Origin: Pseudomonas spelaei
Lineage (GTDB): Bacteria; Pseudomonadota; Gammaproteobacteria; Pseudomonadales; Pseudomonadaceae
Direction: 5' to 3'
Assembly (NCBI RefSeq): GCF_009724245.1
Contig: NZ_WNNK01000009.1
Span: 124,001 to 188,000, forward strand
DNA length: 64,000 nt
The position numbers and the translations under genes were made by a program. Below the pieces are notes generated by a model. The model was not told the origin of the DNA and made no database searches. It saw nothing but the letters and a program-made list of their open reading frames with translations. Positions 54,585 through 64,000 of the stretch are shown here, in pieces; position 1 is the stretch's first letter; every line of letters begins with the position of its first letter.

Positions 54585-56036
54585 TCAACAAATGACATCG
54601 CTGCGACGGACTTTCCCAAAGATATTGATCTGCAAGTCCAGCTTGCCATCTCCGCGGGTGTCAACGTCAATGAGCGTACGCTGAAACTGCGGGTCAAAAC
54701 TCACGCGCGCATCTCCAGCCCTGGTGATGTAGGTCGGATACTGTGGATCCTGAGGTTTGCTTTTGTCGAGCCTGAGTTCGCGTACAAAGTTGAGTCGACC
54801 GATTTGTTGGCGCAGCGCCGAAAGATCGAGTTTGTCCTGGCCACTGACAAAATCCATCACCCAGTTCGGCTGGCCGCTGGCATTTATATCAAAGACGAAG
54901 GTGTCAGCATCGGCGCCCCCCCATAGATCATCGCCGCCAGCGCCACCGTAAAGGATGTCCTTGCCCGAACCGCCTCGCAATATATTGGAGGCCGCGTTGC
55001 CGATCAGCAGGTCCGGGCCGGAGCCGCCATTGGCTTCCTCAATCGTCACGCCATGGGCGATGCTCACATTGCCCTTCAATCCGCCCACCGAGGAAAACGA
55101 GCCCGCGTTGAGGTTGATGGTCTGCGCCTGGTTGAAACCAGAGAAGTCCAGGGTGTCCCGGCCTCCGCCGTCCCAGACAGAGAACAAGGGTTTGTCTGTC
55201 GCCGACGCCAGGCTGTAGTGGTCGCGGTTGGTATTCGAGTTGAAGCCGTAGGTAGTATCGTCCTTGCGTGTCTCATAGTTGGCACCATAGCGTTTTTGTA
55301 CAGCCTGGATATCGTCAATCATCGGCGCGCCGGGATGCACATACTCGCTCTCATTCTCGGAGAAAAGCGGATAGTTGTAAGTCATGAGGCTATGACTCAC
55401 CCAGTGCTCCTGATACTCCTGCTCTTCAGAAAAGTCCGTGGGATGATCCAGTCCCAGTGCATGACCCAGTTCATGCACCAGTGTCGTGCGTGTTTGCGTG
55501 TTAAGCCCGGATGGATTGGTTTTCTCGTCAGCCACCTCCATTTTCCTCAACCAGATTGATCCCTGGAACTCGGGGTCCTGCGGGTCAGGCTTGAACGCAA
55601 AACCCAATACCGGCTCCTCTTCTGCACCGGTATCGTAGCTGGCGTAGGTCAGATGCCCCTCACCGCCGGCAGGCTTCTCGGTAAACTTCAGATTGGCCAC
55701 GTCCGCCCAGGCTTGCTGACTGATCCTGGCCTGGGCCTTGCTGGCCGAACTGAATTCAAAGAACGTGTTGATCCTGGGAACGCCCTCCGTTGCCTTCATT
55801 TGCTCAAAGTCGCTTGGGGCCGTCCTGGGGAACTCGAAGGTAAGCTCAGTGACACCGTTAGCATTGCTGTCACGCCAGTAATGGCCGGCGCTGTTGATCC
55901 GATCTGCAACCTGGTTGCTGGTCAAAGAAGGAGGCTCACCCGGTTTCGGATCACCTCCTCGACGATTGCTGCTTAGCGCCTCTTGAATCTGTTGGTTGGC
56001 TGAACTCAAACCACAACCTGGGCTTCTGACATTCAT
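54585..56036 (-). CDS. Serralysin-type RTX zinc metalloprotease (orphan)
   Basis: A 483-residue M10B protease expected to leave the cell by a type I system. The zinc site is H188-E-L-G-H192-ALGLD-H198, and the Met-turn is SLMTY (216-220) with Tyr220 as fifth ligand. An RTX calcium roll with GGSGPDLLIGN, RGGSGKDILYGGAGGDDLWGGADADTF spans 337-380 (fragments). The N-terminal ~45 residues look like a propeptide, and there is no Sec signal. The C-terminus is SDVIC: an acidic residue followed by hydrophobics, as type I signals require, but ending in Cys. No aprDEF exporter or inhibitor gene is adjacent, unlike the usual aprA/aprX locus. The start has AAGGAG 9 bases upstream. Confidence 0.92.
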   Translation of the reverse strand: MNVRSPGCGLSSANQQIQEALSSNRRGGDPKPGEPPSLTSNQVADRINSAGHYWRDSNANGVTELTFEFPRTAPSDFEQMKATEGVPRINTFFEFSSASKAQARISQQAWADVANLKFTEKPAGGEGHLTYASYDTGAEEEPVLGFAFKPDPQDPEFQGSIWLRKMEVADEKTNPSGLNTQTRTTLVHELGHALGLDHPTDFSEEQEYQEHWVSHSLMTYNYPLFSENESEYVHPGAPMIDDIQAVQKRYGANYETRKDDTTYGFNSNTNRDHYSLASATDKPLFSVWDGGGRDTLDFSGFNQAQTINLNAGSFSSVGGLKGNVSIAHGVTIEEANGGSGPDLLIGNAASNILRGGSGKDILYGGAGGDDLWGGADADTFVFDINASGQPNWVMDFVSGQDKLDLSALRQQIGRLNFVRELRLDKSKPQDPQYPTYITRAGDARVSFDPQFQRTLIDVDTRGDGKLDLQINIFGKVRRSDVIC

Positions 56037-56210
56037 GACAATTTGCTCCTTGCACACATGGACGTTGGATACTTGGCGCAAAGCATCCCTCTGCGGCTTT
56101 GCGACAAGCCCCAGATATTTGCCACAAATACTTCAGAGAAAAAGGTCAAGCACTCCTAAACACCGAAGAGAATAGGCAACGCCATAGGTAGGCAACTGAT
56201 TGCGGTTCGT

Positions 56211-56987
56211 CTAAGAAAAACCGACTGGAGTCGACTCTTCAGCCAACTGTGCGGCACGTAACCGGTAGTCTTCGGCCAAATCGCGAACCTGCTGCTGCTC
56301 AGATCGCAACAGCGCTATGTGGGCCACCCGCAAAAACTTCAGATTCCCGCCCACCAGCGCCTTGCGCAGCCATTCCAGGGCAGCCTCGGTCTGGCCTTGG
56401 CCCGCCAATACCGCCGCATAGCTGAACTGCCCGCGAAAATCCCCGCCGACGGCTGACCGCCGATACCACTCAACCGCTGCGTTTAAATCCTGTGGGCAGA
56501 ATTGGCCCTCTTCCAGATAACGCCCCAGCAGGTTCATCGACTTGGCGTGCCCCAACTCTGCCGCCTCTCGGTAGCACCTCAGCGCTTGGGGCTGATCGCA
56601 GGCCACACCCCGACCGGTCGCCAGCAGGTTCGCGTAGTTGTACAAACCCCAGTCCAACCCGGCGTCTGCTGCCAGACGATATTCCCGAGCAGCCGCACCC
56701 GCGTTGGCGTCGCAACCCCAGCCATGCTCAAAACACCGACCCGCCATATTGCGCGCCATCAGGTGCCCGCCTTGGGCCGCAATCTGAAACCAGCGCAATG
56801 CCAGTGCCTCGTCGCGCTCAATCCCGCGACCTTCCAGCAGGATCTGCCCGAGCAGCGCCTGGGCATCGGTCACGCCCTCTTTCGCGGCGATCAGGATTGC
56901 CTGGGCGGCGCGCACCGGGGATTCGTCGAGCATCGCGCGCAGTTGCTCACCGTCCAGCACTTCTTCACGGCGCAGATGAAAGCCCAT
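56211..56987 (-). CDS. Sel1-repeat (TPR-like) protein of the piu locus
   Basis: A 258-residue cytoplasmic protein with about five Sel1-like helical repeats between residues 35 and 210: DAQALLGQILLEGRGIERDEALALRWFQIAAQGGH, ARNMAGRCFEHGWGCDANAGAAAREYRLAADAGL, GLYNYANLLATGRGVACDQPQALRCYREAAELGH and others (each a ~36-residue unit; named by ends DAQALLG, AAELGH). Such repeats mediate protein contacts. It begins 2 bases after the piuC stop and so belongs to the same transcript. The same neighbour is present next to piuC in P. aeruginosa, but its role is unknown. Confidence 0.88.
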   Translation of the reverse strand: MGFHLRREEVLDGEQLRAMLDESPVRAAQAILIAAKEGVTDAQALLGQILLEGRGIERDEALALRWFQIAAQGGHLMARNMAGRCFEHGWGCDANAGAAAREYRLAADAGLDWGLYNYANLLATGRGVACDQPQALRCYREAAELGHAKSMNLLGRYLEEGQFCPQDLNAAVEWYRRSAVGGDFRGQFSYAAVLAGQGQTEAALEWLRKALVGGNLKFLRVAHIALLRSEQQQVRDLAEDYRLRAAQLAEESTPVGFS

Positions 56988-56989
56988 GG

Positions 56990-57670
56990 TCAGACCTCGA
57001 CCCAGCGGCGCAACAAGTTGTGGTAGGTGCCGGTGAGCTGGATCAGCGCCGGGTGGTCCGGCACATCCGTGGTCAGTTGCTGGATCGCGCCATCCATTTC
57101 AAACAGCAGGGTGCGCTGGCTGTCTTCGCGCACCAGGCTCTGGGTCCAGAAAAACGAGGCGTAGCGGGTACCACGGGTCACGGCGTTGACCTTGTGCAAG
57201 CTGGAACCTGGGTACAACACCATGTCCCCGGCCGGCAACTTGACCCGCTGCAGGCCGAAAGTGTCCTGGATTTCCAGTTCGCCGCCGTCATAGTCATCCG
57301 GGTCGCTGAAAAACAGCGTGGATGAAAGGTCGGTGCGCACTCGTTCGTGGCTGCCCTTGGGCTGACGCACGGCGTTGTCGATATGAAAGTCGAAACTGCC
57401 GCCCGCGGTGTAGCAATTGAGCAGAGGCGGAAAGACTTTGTGCGGTAACGCCGCGGACATAAACAACAGATTTTTCCACAGGCGGTCGAGCATCGCCGCA
57501 CCGATTTCCTGCGCCAGCGGGTGGCCTTCCGGCAATTGCAGATTGTGCTTGGCCTTGGCCGACTGATGCCCAGCGGTGATTTTTCCGTCGGCCCAATCGG
57601 CTTGCTCCAGGGCTTCGCGGATGCGCAGCACTTCCTCGCGAGAGAACAGGCCGGGAATGTGCAGCAACAT
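56990..57670 (-). CDS. piuC: Fe(II)/2-oxoglutarate-dependent dioxygenase PiuC (PKHD-type hydroxylase)
   Basis: A 226-residue prolyl-4-hydroxylase-like oxygenase associated with iron uptake. The iron triad is His96-x-Asp98 (FDFHIDN) and His159 (SSLHKVN), with the 2-oxoglutarate arginine near 166-169 (TRGTR). The start at 57670 yields the standard family length; the frame is open far upstream, but that region overlaps the control region of piuA and would add a membrane-like stretch not found in the family. It is divergent from piuA, and the Fur-like palindrome between them may control both. Confidence 0.93.
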   Translation of the reverse strand: MLLHIPGLFSREEVLRIREALEQADWADGKITAGHQSAKAKHNLQLPEGHPLAQEIGAAMLDRLWKNLLFMSAALPHKVFPPLLNCYTAGGSFDFHIDNAVRQPKGSHERVRTDLSSTLFFSDPDDYDGGELEIQDTFGLQRVKLPAGDMVLYPGSSLHKVNAVTRGTRYASFFWTQSLVREDSQRTLLFEMDGAIQQLTTDVPDHPALIQLTGTYHNLLRRWVEV

Positions 57671-57800
57671 GGGGCAATACCTGGGGGCAGAGGGATGCCA
57701 ATGGTAGTGATTCTTATTGGCCATGCACAACCCCACCACGACCCCATAGACGAGCGAGATCGTAAAAACCGTAAGCAAAAAGTGTAAAGAATGTAAATTC

Positions 57801-57825
57801 AATGCGAATAGTAATGTATCGCAAT
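57801..57825. promoter_or_regulatory. Candidate Fur box between piuC and piuA
   Basis: TGCGA at 57803-57807 and TCGCA at 57819-57823 form an inverted repeat around an A/T-rich 11-base centre (ATAGTAATGTA). The match to the 19-base Fur consensus is about 10 positions. It is 63 bases before the piuA ATG, in the shared control region. Confidence 0.55.
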
Positions 57826-57887
57826 TGATAGAAATACTTGTTAACACTATATTCCGCGGCTTCACATCCTTGGGGAAAGGACACGTC

Positions 57888-60173
57888 ATGTCGCGCACTT
57901 CTATAAAAACACCGGTCAATTCACCTCGCTTGCTGGCCTCGGCCATCGGCGTTGCCATCAGCGCCAGCTCAGCAGCCCACCTGGCTCAAGCGGCCGAAGA
58001 CACCGAACAAAAAAGCGAGCGCAACAGCATTTCCCTGGGTGCGACCAGTATCACCGGGCAAGAACAGGACGCGACGTCCTATCAGGTAGAAAAAGCCTCT
58101 TCGCAAAAGTACACGGCGCCGCTGGTGGATACCCCGCGTTCGGTCACCGTGGTGCCACAGCAAGTCCTCAAGGACACCGCCGCCACCTCGTTGCAGGATG
58201 CCTTGCGCACTGTACCGGGGATTACCTTTGGCGCCGGTGAAGGTGGCAACCCGCAGGGCGACCGTCCGTTCATTCGCGGCTTTGATGCCCAGGGCGATAC
58301 CTACCTCGACGGCGTGCGCGACACCGGCGGCCAGAGCCGGGAAATTTTCGACATTGAGTCCATCGAGGTCAGCAAAGGCCCGAACTCTTCCTTCGGCGGC
58401 CGCGGCTCGGCCGGTGGCAGCCTCAACCTGGTGAGCAAGACGCCACAGGCGCGAGACTTCACCAATGGCGGCTTCACCTACGGCTCCGACCAGACCCGTC
58501 GCTATGTGCTCGACGTCAACCGTCAGTTCCTCGACAACGCCGCGTTCCGCCTGAACCTGATGAGCCACGAACAGAACGTGGCCGGTCGCGACACCATCAA
58601 CTACGACCGCTGGGGCGTCGCCCCGTCGCTGACCTTTGGCCTGGGCACACCGACCCGCGTCAACTTCAGCTACTACCATATGGAAAGTAACGATCTGCCG
58701 GATTCGGGGATTCCGTATGGTTACAGCAACAGCGGTCCAAAGGCTGTCCACGTGCATGACAAGCCTACCGATGGCGGCAACAGCAACAACTTCTACGGCC
58801 TGAAAGACCGCGATTTCCGCAAGACCCGCGCCGATATCGCCACGTTCGCCATCGAGCACGACCTGAACGACAACATGACGCTGAAAAACACCCTGCGTCA
58901 TGGCAACACAGGTCAGGACTACATCCTCACCCAGCCGGACGACAGCCAGCACAACGTCAACCAGTTCGGTACCGTTTGGCGTCGCGCCAACACCCGCGTG
59001 ACCACAACTGAAACCACGACCAACCAGACTGACCTGTTTGGTACGTTCCAGGCGCTGGGCTTCAAGAACTCCTACTCCACTGGCCTGGAATTCACTGGCG
59101 AAGAAACCCGCGCCAGCGGTTATACCGTCACACCCAACGCCAACCCGACCTGTAATCCGAGCAAGGGTAGCCTGGGCGGCAGCTGTACCTCACTGAGCAA
59201 CCCGACTCCGGACGACAACTGGACCGGCAGTGCCGTACGCAACTACTACGGCACCAACACCAAGGCCACCAGCCGCGCCGCGTACGTGTTCGACACCATC
59301 GAACTCGATCCGAAATGGCTGCTGAACGTTGGCCTGCGCTACGACACCTTCGACACCGTGGCCAACACCAACGCGGCGGCCGGAAGAAGCAAGATCAAGG
59401 ACGACAGCCAGTTCTTCAACTGGCAGGCCGGCCTGGTCTGGAAGCCGATGGAAAACGGTAGCGTGTACGCGTCTTACGCCACCTCGGCCTCTCCAGCCGG
59501 TGGCCTTGTAGGCGAAGGCGCCGATGGTAATCCCCTGTCTGCTGGCGCCTCCACCAGCGACCTGAAACCAGAAGAAACCGTCAACTACGAGCTGGGTACC
59601 AAGTGGGACGTGTTCCACGATCGCCTGTCCCTGACGGCTGCCGTATTCCGTACCGAGAAGAAAAACACCCGAATCCTGGTGGATTCCATGACCTACCAAA
59701 ACGCCGGTGAGTCCCGCGTTGATGGTCTGGAACTGTCGGCCAGCGGCAAGATCACCGACAAATGGCAGATGTTCGCCGGCTACAGCTACCTGAAAAGCGA
59801 ACTGGTAGACGCAGGCCTCAACGGTCGTAACGGTGTGGTCAGTGCCGGCTCCAACAAAGGCAACGAAATGCCCAACACGCCGAAGAACACCTTCAGCCTC
59901 TGGACCACCTACGACGTGACCCCGAAGCTGACCATCGGCGGCGGCGCGTTCTATGTCGACGAAGTCTACGGCGACGCGGGCAATACCGTTTACGTACCGT
60001 CCTACACCCGCTACGACGCCATGGCCAGCTACAAGCTGACCAAGAACGTCGACCTGCAATTGAACGTGCAGAACCTGACCGACAAGACCTACTACGACAA
60101 AGCCTACGCGGCGCACTTCGCCAACCAGGCGGCCGGTCGTACGGCGCTGTTGACCACCAGCTTCCACTTCTGA
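57888..60173 (+). CDS. piuA: TonB-dependent siderophore receptor PiuA (Fiu type)
   Basis: A 761-residue outer-membrane receptor of the Fiu/PiuA group, taking up catecholate-type iron complexes and, in other species, siderophore-antibiotic conjugates. After the signal peptide (ending LAQAAEDTE) comes the plug domain with [56 protein letters not shown] (ends) and [18 protein letters not shown]. The 22-strand barrel follows, ending in the C-terminal Phe of TTSFHF. The TonB box is not obvious in what I can read. Start: AAAGGA 8 bases upstream of 57888. It is followed by a hairpin repeat and a terminator. Confidence 0.95.
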   Translation: MSRTSIKTPVNSPRLLASAIGVAISASSAAHLAQAAEDTEQKSERNSISLGATSITGQEQDATSYQVEKASSQKYTAPLVDTPRSVTVVPQQVLKDTAATSLQDALRTVPGITFGAGEGGNPQGDRPFIRGFDAQGDTYLDGVRDTGGQSREIFDIESIEVSKGPNSSFGGRGSAGGSLNLVSKTPQARDFTNGGFTYGSDQTRRYVLDVNRQFLDNAAFRLNLMSHEQNVAGRDTINYDRWGVAPSLTFGLGTPTRVNFSYYHMESNDLPDSGIPYGYSNSGPKAVHVHDKPTDGGNSNNFYGLKDRDFRKTRADIATFAIEHDLNDNMTLKNTLRHGNTGQDYILTQPDDSQHNVNQFGTVWRRANTRVTTTETTTNQTDLFGTFQALGFKNSYSTGLEFTGEETRASGYTVTPNANPTCNPSKGSLGGSCTSLSNPTPDDNWTGSAVRNYYGTNTKATSRAAYVFDTIELDPKWLLNVGLRYDTFDTVANTNAAAGRSKIKDDSQFFNWQAGLVWKPMENGSVYASYATSASPAGGLVGEGADGNPLSAGASTSDLKPEETVNYELGTKWDVFHDRLSLTAAVFRTEKKNTRILVDSMTYQNAGESRVDGLELSASGKITDKWQMFAGYSYLKSELVDAGLNGRNGVVSAGSNKGNEMPNTPKNTFSLWTTYDVTPKLTIGGGAFYVDEVYGDAGNTVYVPSYTRYDAMASYKLTKNVDLQLNVQNLTDKTYYDKAYAAHFANQAAGRTALLTTSFHF

Positions 60174-60180
60174 TGTAACC

Positions 60181-60290
60181 GCTGTAGCCGCTGCCGAGGC
60201 ACGAGGCTGCGATGGGCTGCGTAGCAGACCCCGAAAGGCGGTCCTGCGGACACGCATCGCAGCCTCGTGCCTCGGCAGCGGCTACAACGG
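60181..60290. repeat. Long inverted-repeat element (third REP family) after piuA
   Basis: GTAGCCGCTGCCGAGGCACG at 60184 and its near-perfect complement ending GCAGCGGCTACA at 60286 form ~30-base arms around a ~40-base centre. The sequence GAGGCTGCGAT/ATCGCAGCCTC is shared with the type at 62969 but the outer part differs. It is mobile-element-like and sits directly 3' of piuA. Confidence 0.75.
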
Positions 60291-60304
60291 CGGCGATAGC
60301 CGGT

Positions 60305-60336
60305 AAAACCCCACGCATCGGATGCGTGGGGTTTTT
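60305..60336 (+). terminator. Intrinsic terminator after piuA
   Basis: ACCCCACGCATC, 2-base centre CG, GATGCGTGGGGT and TTTT: a 12-bp stem with a U-run, so piuB is probably transcribed from its own promoter. Confidence 0.82.
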
Positions 60337-60420
60337 GTGTGTAAAACAGAATGTTTCTCGACAACCCACGGCATAATGCGCGCCGTGACGAATATATTCA
60401 GATGAACGAGGCAGTCCGAC

Positions 60421-62946
60421 GTGTTGAAGAAAACCCTGTTCCAGTTGCATTGGTTCTTCGGCATTACGGCCGGGCTGGTGTTGGCCTTGATGGGGATCAC
60501 CGGCGCCACGGTCTCGTTCCAGGATGAAATCCTTCGGGCACTCAACCCAACAGTGCTCACCGTCGAAAAGCGCCCGGCCGGGGTGCTGCCGCCCGCCGAG
60601 TTGGTGCGCAAACTGGAAGCCACTGAAGGCAAGGTCGTCTCGATGCTTTGGGTAGAGAGCGAAAGCGGCAACGCCGCCCGGGTGTTCTTCACCCCGCCAC
60701 CCGGTGAGCGTCGCGGCCAGATGCGCTACTTCGACCCGTACACCGGCGACTATATGGGCGACGCCGTCGGCCAGGATTTCTTCGGCCTCATGCTGCAACT
60801 GCACCGCTTCCTGGCCATGGGTGACACCGGCCGGCAAATCACCGGGGCCTGTACGCTGATCCTGGTGTTCTTCTGCCTGTCCGGCCTGTACCTGCGTTGG
60901 CCGCGCCAAGTGGCGAGCTGGCGTGCCTGGCTGACCCTGGACTGGCGCAAAAAGGGCCGCAGTTTCAACTGGGACCTGCACTCGGTATTCGGCACCTGGT
61001 GCCTGCTGTTCTACCTGTTGGCGGCGTTGACCGGCCTGTCCTGGTCCTACGAGTGGTACAGCCAGGGCCTCAATAAATTGCTCTCGGACGCTCCGCAAAA
61101 CGAGCGGATGCGCAAGCGCGGTCCGCCCCCTGAAGGCCCGGCGCCAATTGCCAATTACGAGGCGATGTGGAGCAGCATCTACAGCAATGCCGGACCGAAG
61201 TTAAGCGCCTACAACATCCGCATGCCAGCGGTCGCAGGCCAACCGGCCACCGTGTTCTATCTGTTGCAGGATTCTCCCCATGACCGGGCACTGAACCAGA
61301 TCAGCCTGGATCCGGCCACGGGCGAGGTCAAACGCCATGATCAATACGCGAGCAAAAGCCTCAAGGCACAGTTGCTGACCAGCATTTACGCGCTGCACGT
61401 CGGCAGTTATTTCGGCCTGGTGGGACGCATTATCCTGACCATCACCGCCCTGTGCATGCCGCTGTTCTTTATCACCGGCTGGCTGCTGTACCTGGACCGT
61501 CGCCGCAAAAAACGCCAGGTCCGAGACGCCCGTAAAGGCCTGAGTGAAAACCCCAGCGATGCGCCAGCCTGGCTGATCGGCTTTGCCAGCCAGAGCGGTT
61601 TTGCCGAACAACTGGCCTGGCAGACCGCAGGACAATTGCAGGCCGCCGGCTTGCCGGTAAAGGTGCAATCCCTGGGCACCGTCAGCGAAGACGACTTGCG
61701 CCAGTCAGAAAATGCACTGTTCGTAGTCAGTACCTTCGGCGACGGCGAGGCACCGGACAGCGCTCGCGGTTTCGAGCGCAGCGTATTGGGTCGAGACTTG
61801 TCCCTCAACGGCTTGAACTACTCGGTGCTGGCCCTGGGCGATCGGCAATATCAGCACTTCTGCGGCTTTGCCCGACGCCTGCATTTCTGGCTGACCAACC
61901 AGGGTGGCAACCCGTTGTTCGCCCCGGTTGAAGTCGACAGCGGCGACAGCGACGCCTTGCTGCACTGGCAACAACAACTGGGCCAACTCACCGGCCACGC
62001 ACCGACCGCCGCATGGGCCAGCCCCAGCTACGAAAACTGGACCTTGAGCCAGCGCGCCCTGCTCAACCCGGACAGCAGCGGTTCTGGCGTCTACTTGCTG
62101 GGGCTGACGCCACCGGGTCCACGGACCTGGCTGGCCGGCGATCTGGTCGAAGTACTGCCGCGCAATGGCCCTTGGGCCATCGAACACTTCCTTGCTGGCC
62201 TCGGCATAGCCGGCAGCGACGGCGTACACGTCGACGGCCTGGCCCAAACCCTTGATCAAGCGTTGGCCGGCCGCCAACTTCCAGACAATCGCACCCATCT
62301 GGTGGGCCTGCACGCCCAGGCGTTGGTGGATGCGCTGGTGCCGTTGGCCATGCGCGAATACTCCATCGCCTCGATTGCCAGTGACGGCGTGCTGGAACTG
62401 ATCGTGCGCCAGGAACGCCACCCCGACGGCAGCCTCGGCCTGGCCTCCGGCTGGTTGACCGAACACGCGAGCATCGGCTCAGGCATCAGCCTGCGCCTGC
62501 GGCGCAACAGCGGTTTCCATTTGCCGAGCGAGCCGGTGCCGCTGATTCTGCTGGGCAACGGCACCGGCCTCGCCGGGCTGCGCAGCCTGCTCAAGGCGCG
62601 GATTGTCGACGGCCAGCAACGTAACTGGCTGCTGTTCGGTGAACGCAATATCGCCCACGACTACCACTGCCAGGACGAGTTGCAAGGCTGGCTGGCCAGC
62701 GGTGATCTGGCCCTGCTGGACCTGGCATTCAGCCGGGATCAAGAGGAAAAGATCTACGTTCAGGATCGCCTGCGCGAATCCGCCGATGTGCTGCGTAAAT
62801 GGCTGGCCAACGGTGCGGCGATTTATGTCTGTGGCAGTTTGCAGGGCATGGCGGCAGGCGTGGATCAGGTGTTGGTGGAGGTCTTGGGCAGTGAGGCCGT
62901 TGAACGCCTGATCGAGCAAGGCCGTTATCGCCGGGATGTTTACTGA
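60421..62946 (+). CDS. piuB: PepSY-associated membrane protein fused to flavodoxin/FNR reductase (PiuB-like)
   Basis: An 841-residue three-part protein. Residues 1-375 form a PepSY-TM unit with four helices (IN-terminal [84 protein letters not shown]; ends shown). Residues ~384-510 are a flavodoxin domain ([25 protein letters not shown]). Residues ~540-841 are a CysJ-like FAD/NADPH reductase (REYSIAS near 645, [15 protein letters not shown] near 712, YVCGSLQGM, terminal RYRRDVY). Electrons from NADPH via FAD/FMN could reduce a ferric siderophore at the inner membrane. Start: GTG with GAGG 9 bases upstream; TTG one codon later is possible. It is adjacent to piuA, as in P. aeruginosa. Confidence 0.9.
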   Translation: MLKKTLFQLHWFFGITAGLVLALMGITGATVSFQDEILRALNPTVLTVEKRPAGVLPPAELVRKLEATEGKVVSMLWVESESGNAARVFFTPPPGERRGQMRYFDPYTGDYMGDAVGQDFFGLMLQLHRFLAMGDTGRQITGACTLILVFFCLSGLYLRWPRQVASWRAWLTLDWRKKGRSFNWDLHSVFGTWCLLFYLLAALTGLSWSYEWYSQGLNKLLSDAPQNERMRKRGPPPEGPAPIANYEAMWSSIYSNAGPKLSAYNIRMPAVAGQPATVFYLLQDSPHDRALNQISLDPATGEVKRHDQYASKSLKAQLLTSIYALHVGSYFGLVGRIILTITALCMPLFFITGWLLYLDRRRKKRQVRDARKGLSENPSDAPAWLIGFASQSGFAEQLAWQTAGQLQAAGLPVKVQSLGTVSEDDLRQSENALFVVSTFGDGEAPDSARGFERSVLGRDLSLNGLNYSVLALGDRQYQHFCGFARRLHFWLTNQGGNPLFAPVEVDSGDSDALLHWQQQLGQLTGHAPTAAWASPSYENWTLSQRALLNPDSSGSGVYLLGLTPPGPRTWLAGDLVEVLPRNGPWAIEHFLAGLGIAGSDGVHVDGLAQTLDQALAGRQLPDNRTHLVGLHAQALVDALVPLAMREYSIASIASDGVLELIVRQERHPDGSLGLASGWLTEHASIGSGISLRLRRNSGFHLPSEPVPLILLGNGTGLAGLRSLLKARIVDGQQRNWLLFGERNIAHDYHCQDELQGWLASGDLALLDLAFSRDQEEKIYVQDRLRESADVLRKWLANGAAIYVCGSLQGMAAGVDQVLVEVLGSEAVERLIEQGRYRRDVY

Positions 62947-62967
62947 TCCCATACCACCGTGGATCAA

Positions 62968-63080
62968 ATGTGGGAGCTGTCGAGCTTTAGCGAGGCTGCG
63001 ATGGCGTCAGACCAGCCAACACAGATGTTGCCTGACCCACCGCTATCGCAGCCTCGCTAAAGCTCGGCAGCTCCCACACT
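62968..63080. repeat. REPIN of the second REP family
   Basis: Inverted arms of ~38 bases: GTGGGAGCTGTCGAGCTTTA (62970 on) and CGCTATCGCAGCCTCGCTAA (63041 on), about 30 bases apart. Compared with copies 1-7, the inner part GAGCTTTAGCGAGGCTGC replaces GGCTTGCCTGC. It lies between the convergent piuB-like and receptor genes. Confidence 0.85.
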
Positions 63081-63088
63081 GACCGGGA

Positions 63089-64000
63089 TTACCAGCGATA
63101 GGTGGCGGAGGCCACTGCCGTACGCGGGTTGCCAAACAGGCAGCGCGTGGCGTCATAGCAGCCGGAGATGTACTGATCGTTAGTCAGGTTGGTGACATTG
63201 AGCGCCAACTTCCACGGCCCTGTCTGGTAGTGCGCCGAGGCATCGAACACGGTGTACGACGGTACCTCCAGCGAGTTGTCCGCACCACCCGGATTGGCGC
63301 CGACATAGCGCACACCCGCTCCCACGCCGAAGTCCTTCAACAAGCCGTCCCGCAAGGTGTAGTCCGCCCACAGCGAAGCCATGTTGCGCGGGATCGGAAT
63401 GAAGGTCGGGGTCTTGCCCTGGCTGACATCGTTGGCCTTGGTGATCTTCACATCCTGATAGGTGTAGCTGGCGATCAGGTCCAGTTCACGGCTCAGGCTG
63501 GCAGTACCTTCGAGCTCAAAGCCACGGGAACGGATCTCGCCGGTTTGCACACTGAAATTGGGGTTCAGTGGACTCGGTGTCGTCACATTGCTTTGGGTGA
63601 TCTGAAACACCGCTGCCGTCACCGAGGCATTGCTGTCCTTGGGACTGAACTTGATCCCGACTTCGTACTGCTCGGCTTCGGTGGGATCGAAGGGTTTGCC
63701 GTTGGCATCGATGCCTGAGTTCGGTGTGAACCCCGTCGAATAACTGGCGTAAGGCGCCAGACCGTTATCCGCCAGGTACACCACGCCCACCCGACCGCTG
63801 AGGGCCTCGTCCTTTTGCTCGACGTGGGTGCCGGCCACCTGCTCGTTGGTTTCAGAACGGGCCCAGTCATAGCGACCGCTCAAGGTCAGGCGCCAGTGAT
63901 CATCCAGCTTGAGTTGGTCCTGCAGGTACAAGCCCGTCTGGTTCAGGGTCGAATCAGGCCGGTAGCGCGAGCTTTTCTGCGGGTCGTTGAACACTGATGG
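63089..64000 (-). CDS. TonB-dependent siderophore receptor, C-terminal part (runs off the window)
   Basis: The last ~303 residues of an outer-membrane receptor barrel; plug and N-terminus lie beyond 64000. Typical barrel segments are visible: DDHWRLTLSGRYDWARSE, FDPTEAEQYEVGIKFSPKD, IRSRGFELEGTASLSRELDLIASYTYQDVKIT and VPSYTVFDASAHYQTGPWKLALNVTNLTNDQY (ends or fragments). The final CYDATRCLFGNPRTAVASATYRW stretch (ends CYDATRC, ATYRW), with a Cys pair and a terminal Trp, is typical of the FhuA/FoxA/FiuA hydroxamate receptors. A ferrioxamine/ferrichrome-type ligand is therefore likelier than a catecholate, though this is inference. It converges on piuB. Confidence 0.9.
   Translation of the reverse strand, partial: PSVFNDPQKSSRYRPDSTLNQTGLYLQDQLKLDDHWRLTLSGRYDWARSETNEQVAGTHVEQKDEALSGRVGVVYLADNGLAPYASYSTGFTPNSGIDANGKPFDPTEAEQYEVGIKFSPKDSNASVTAAVFQITQSNVTTPSPLNPNFSVQTGEIRSRGFELEGTASLSRELDLIASYTYQDVKITKANDVSQGKTPTFIPIPRNMASLWADYTLRDGLLKDFGVGAGVRYVGANPGGADNSLEVPSYTVFDASAHYQTGPWKLALNVTNLTNDQYISGCYDATRCLFGNPRTAVASATYRW

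Noticed and set aside
57671-57958. Extended PiuC with a 96-residue N-terminal addition
   Set aside because: The added part runs through the piuA control region and the Fur-like site; the shorter form has the normal family length.

Overview
The window is chromosomal DNA of a fluorescent pseudomonad, most likely of the Pseudomonas fluorescens group. Gene content and order follow the Pseudomonas core: mreCB, gatCAB, sspBA-petCBA-rpsI-rplM, zapE-trpS, zapG, roxSR, a dppA-rich peptide-uptake cluster, speC and piuABC. The intergenic gaps carry paired inverted REP sequences (REPINs) of the type common in this group. Nearly all DNA is coding. I see no rRNA, tRNA, CRISPR array, insertion sequence or prophage.

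Layout. 1-7.3 kb: 5'-part of mreC and mreB on the minus strand; then gatCAB, an RlpA-like lipoprotein, a CaCA-type antiporter and a carboxymuconolactone decarboxylase-like gene on the plus strand. 7.3-16.3 kb: an AEC permease and a hexarate (galactarate) catabolic block, kdgD - ketoglutarate-semialdehyde dehydrogenase - gudP-like transporter - garD, with a FadR-type GntR regulator. Between kdgD and the regulator sits a zinc phospholipase C-like gene with its own strong promoter and a near-consensus LexA box. 16.4-21.3 kb: sspB, sspA, the cytochrome bc1 operon and rpsI-rplM, all minus. 21.5-33 kb: tas-like aldo-keto reductase, acyl-CoA dehydrogenase, GlxA-type regulator, zapE, trpS with an extra C-terminal domain, a hydrolase, zapG, a YddA/SbmA-type ABC exporter and the roxSR redox two-component system.

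33-46.4 kb: a SIMPL-domain periplasmic protein and a peptide-uptake cluster: four paralogous dipeptide-binding proteins, an OprD-family porin and one DppBCDF ABC machine. 46.5-47.5 kb: two unrecognised small genes around a perfect inverted repeat. 47.5-54.5 kb: prfC, an OpuC/Yeh-type compatible-solute ABC transporter and ornithine decarboxylase with a terminator in its leader. 54.5-64 kb: an orphan serralysin-type metalloprotease, then an iron-uptake block (sel1 protein, piuC, piuA with a Fur-like palindrome, a PepSY-flavodoxin-FNR reductase) and the 3'-part of a second TonB-dependent siderophore receptor.

The most unusual points are: (i) the LexA-controlled, leaderless phospholipase C-like gene inserted in a sugar-acid locus; (ii) a CaCA antiporter whose two hallmark ion-binding glutamates are replaced by Gln and Cys; (iii) two genes (mreC and that antiporter) with no canonical start where the Shine-Dalgarno points to ATT; (iv) a serralysin with no adjacent secretion system or inhibitor; and (v) a terminated leader RNA, possibly an sRNA, before speC.
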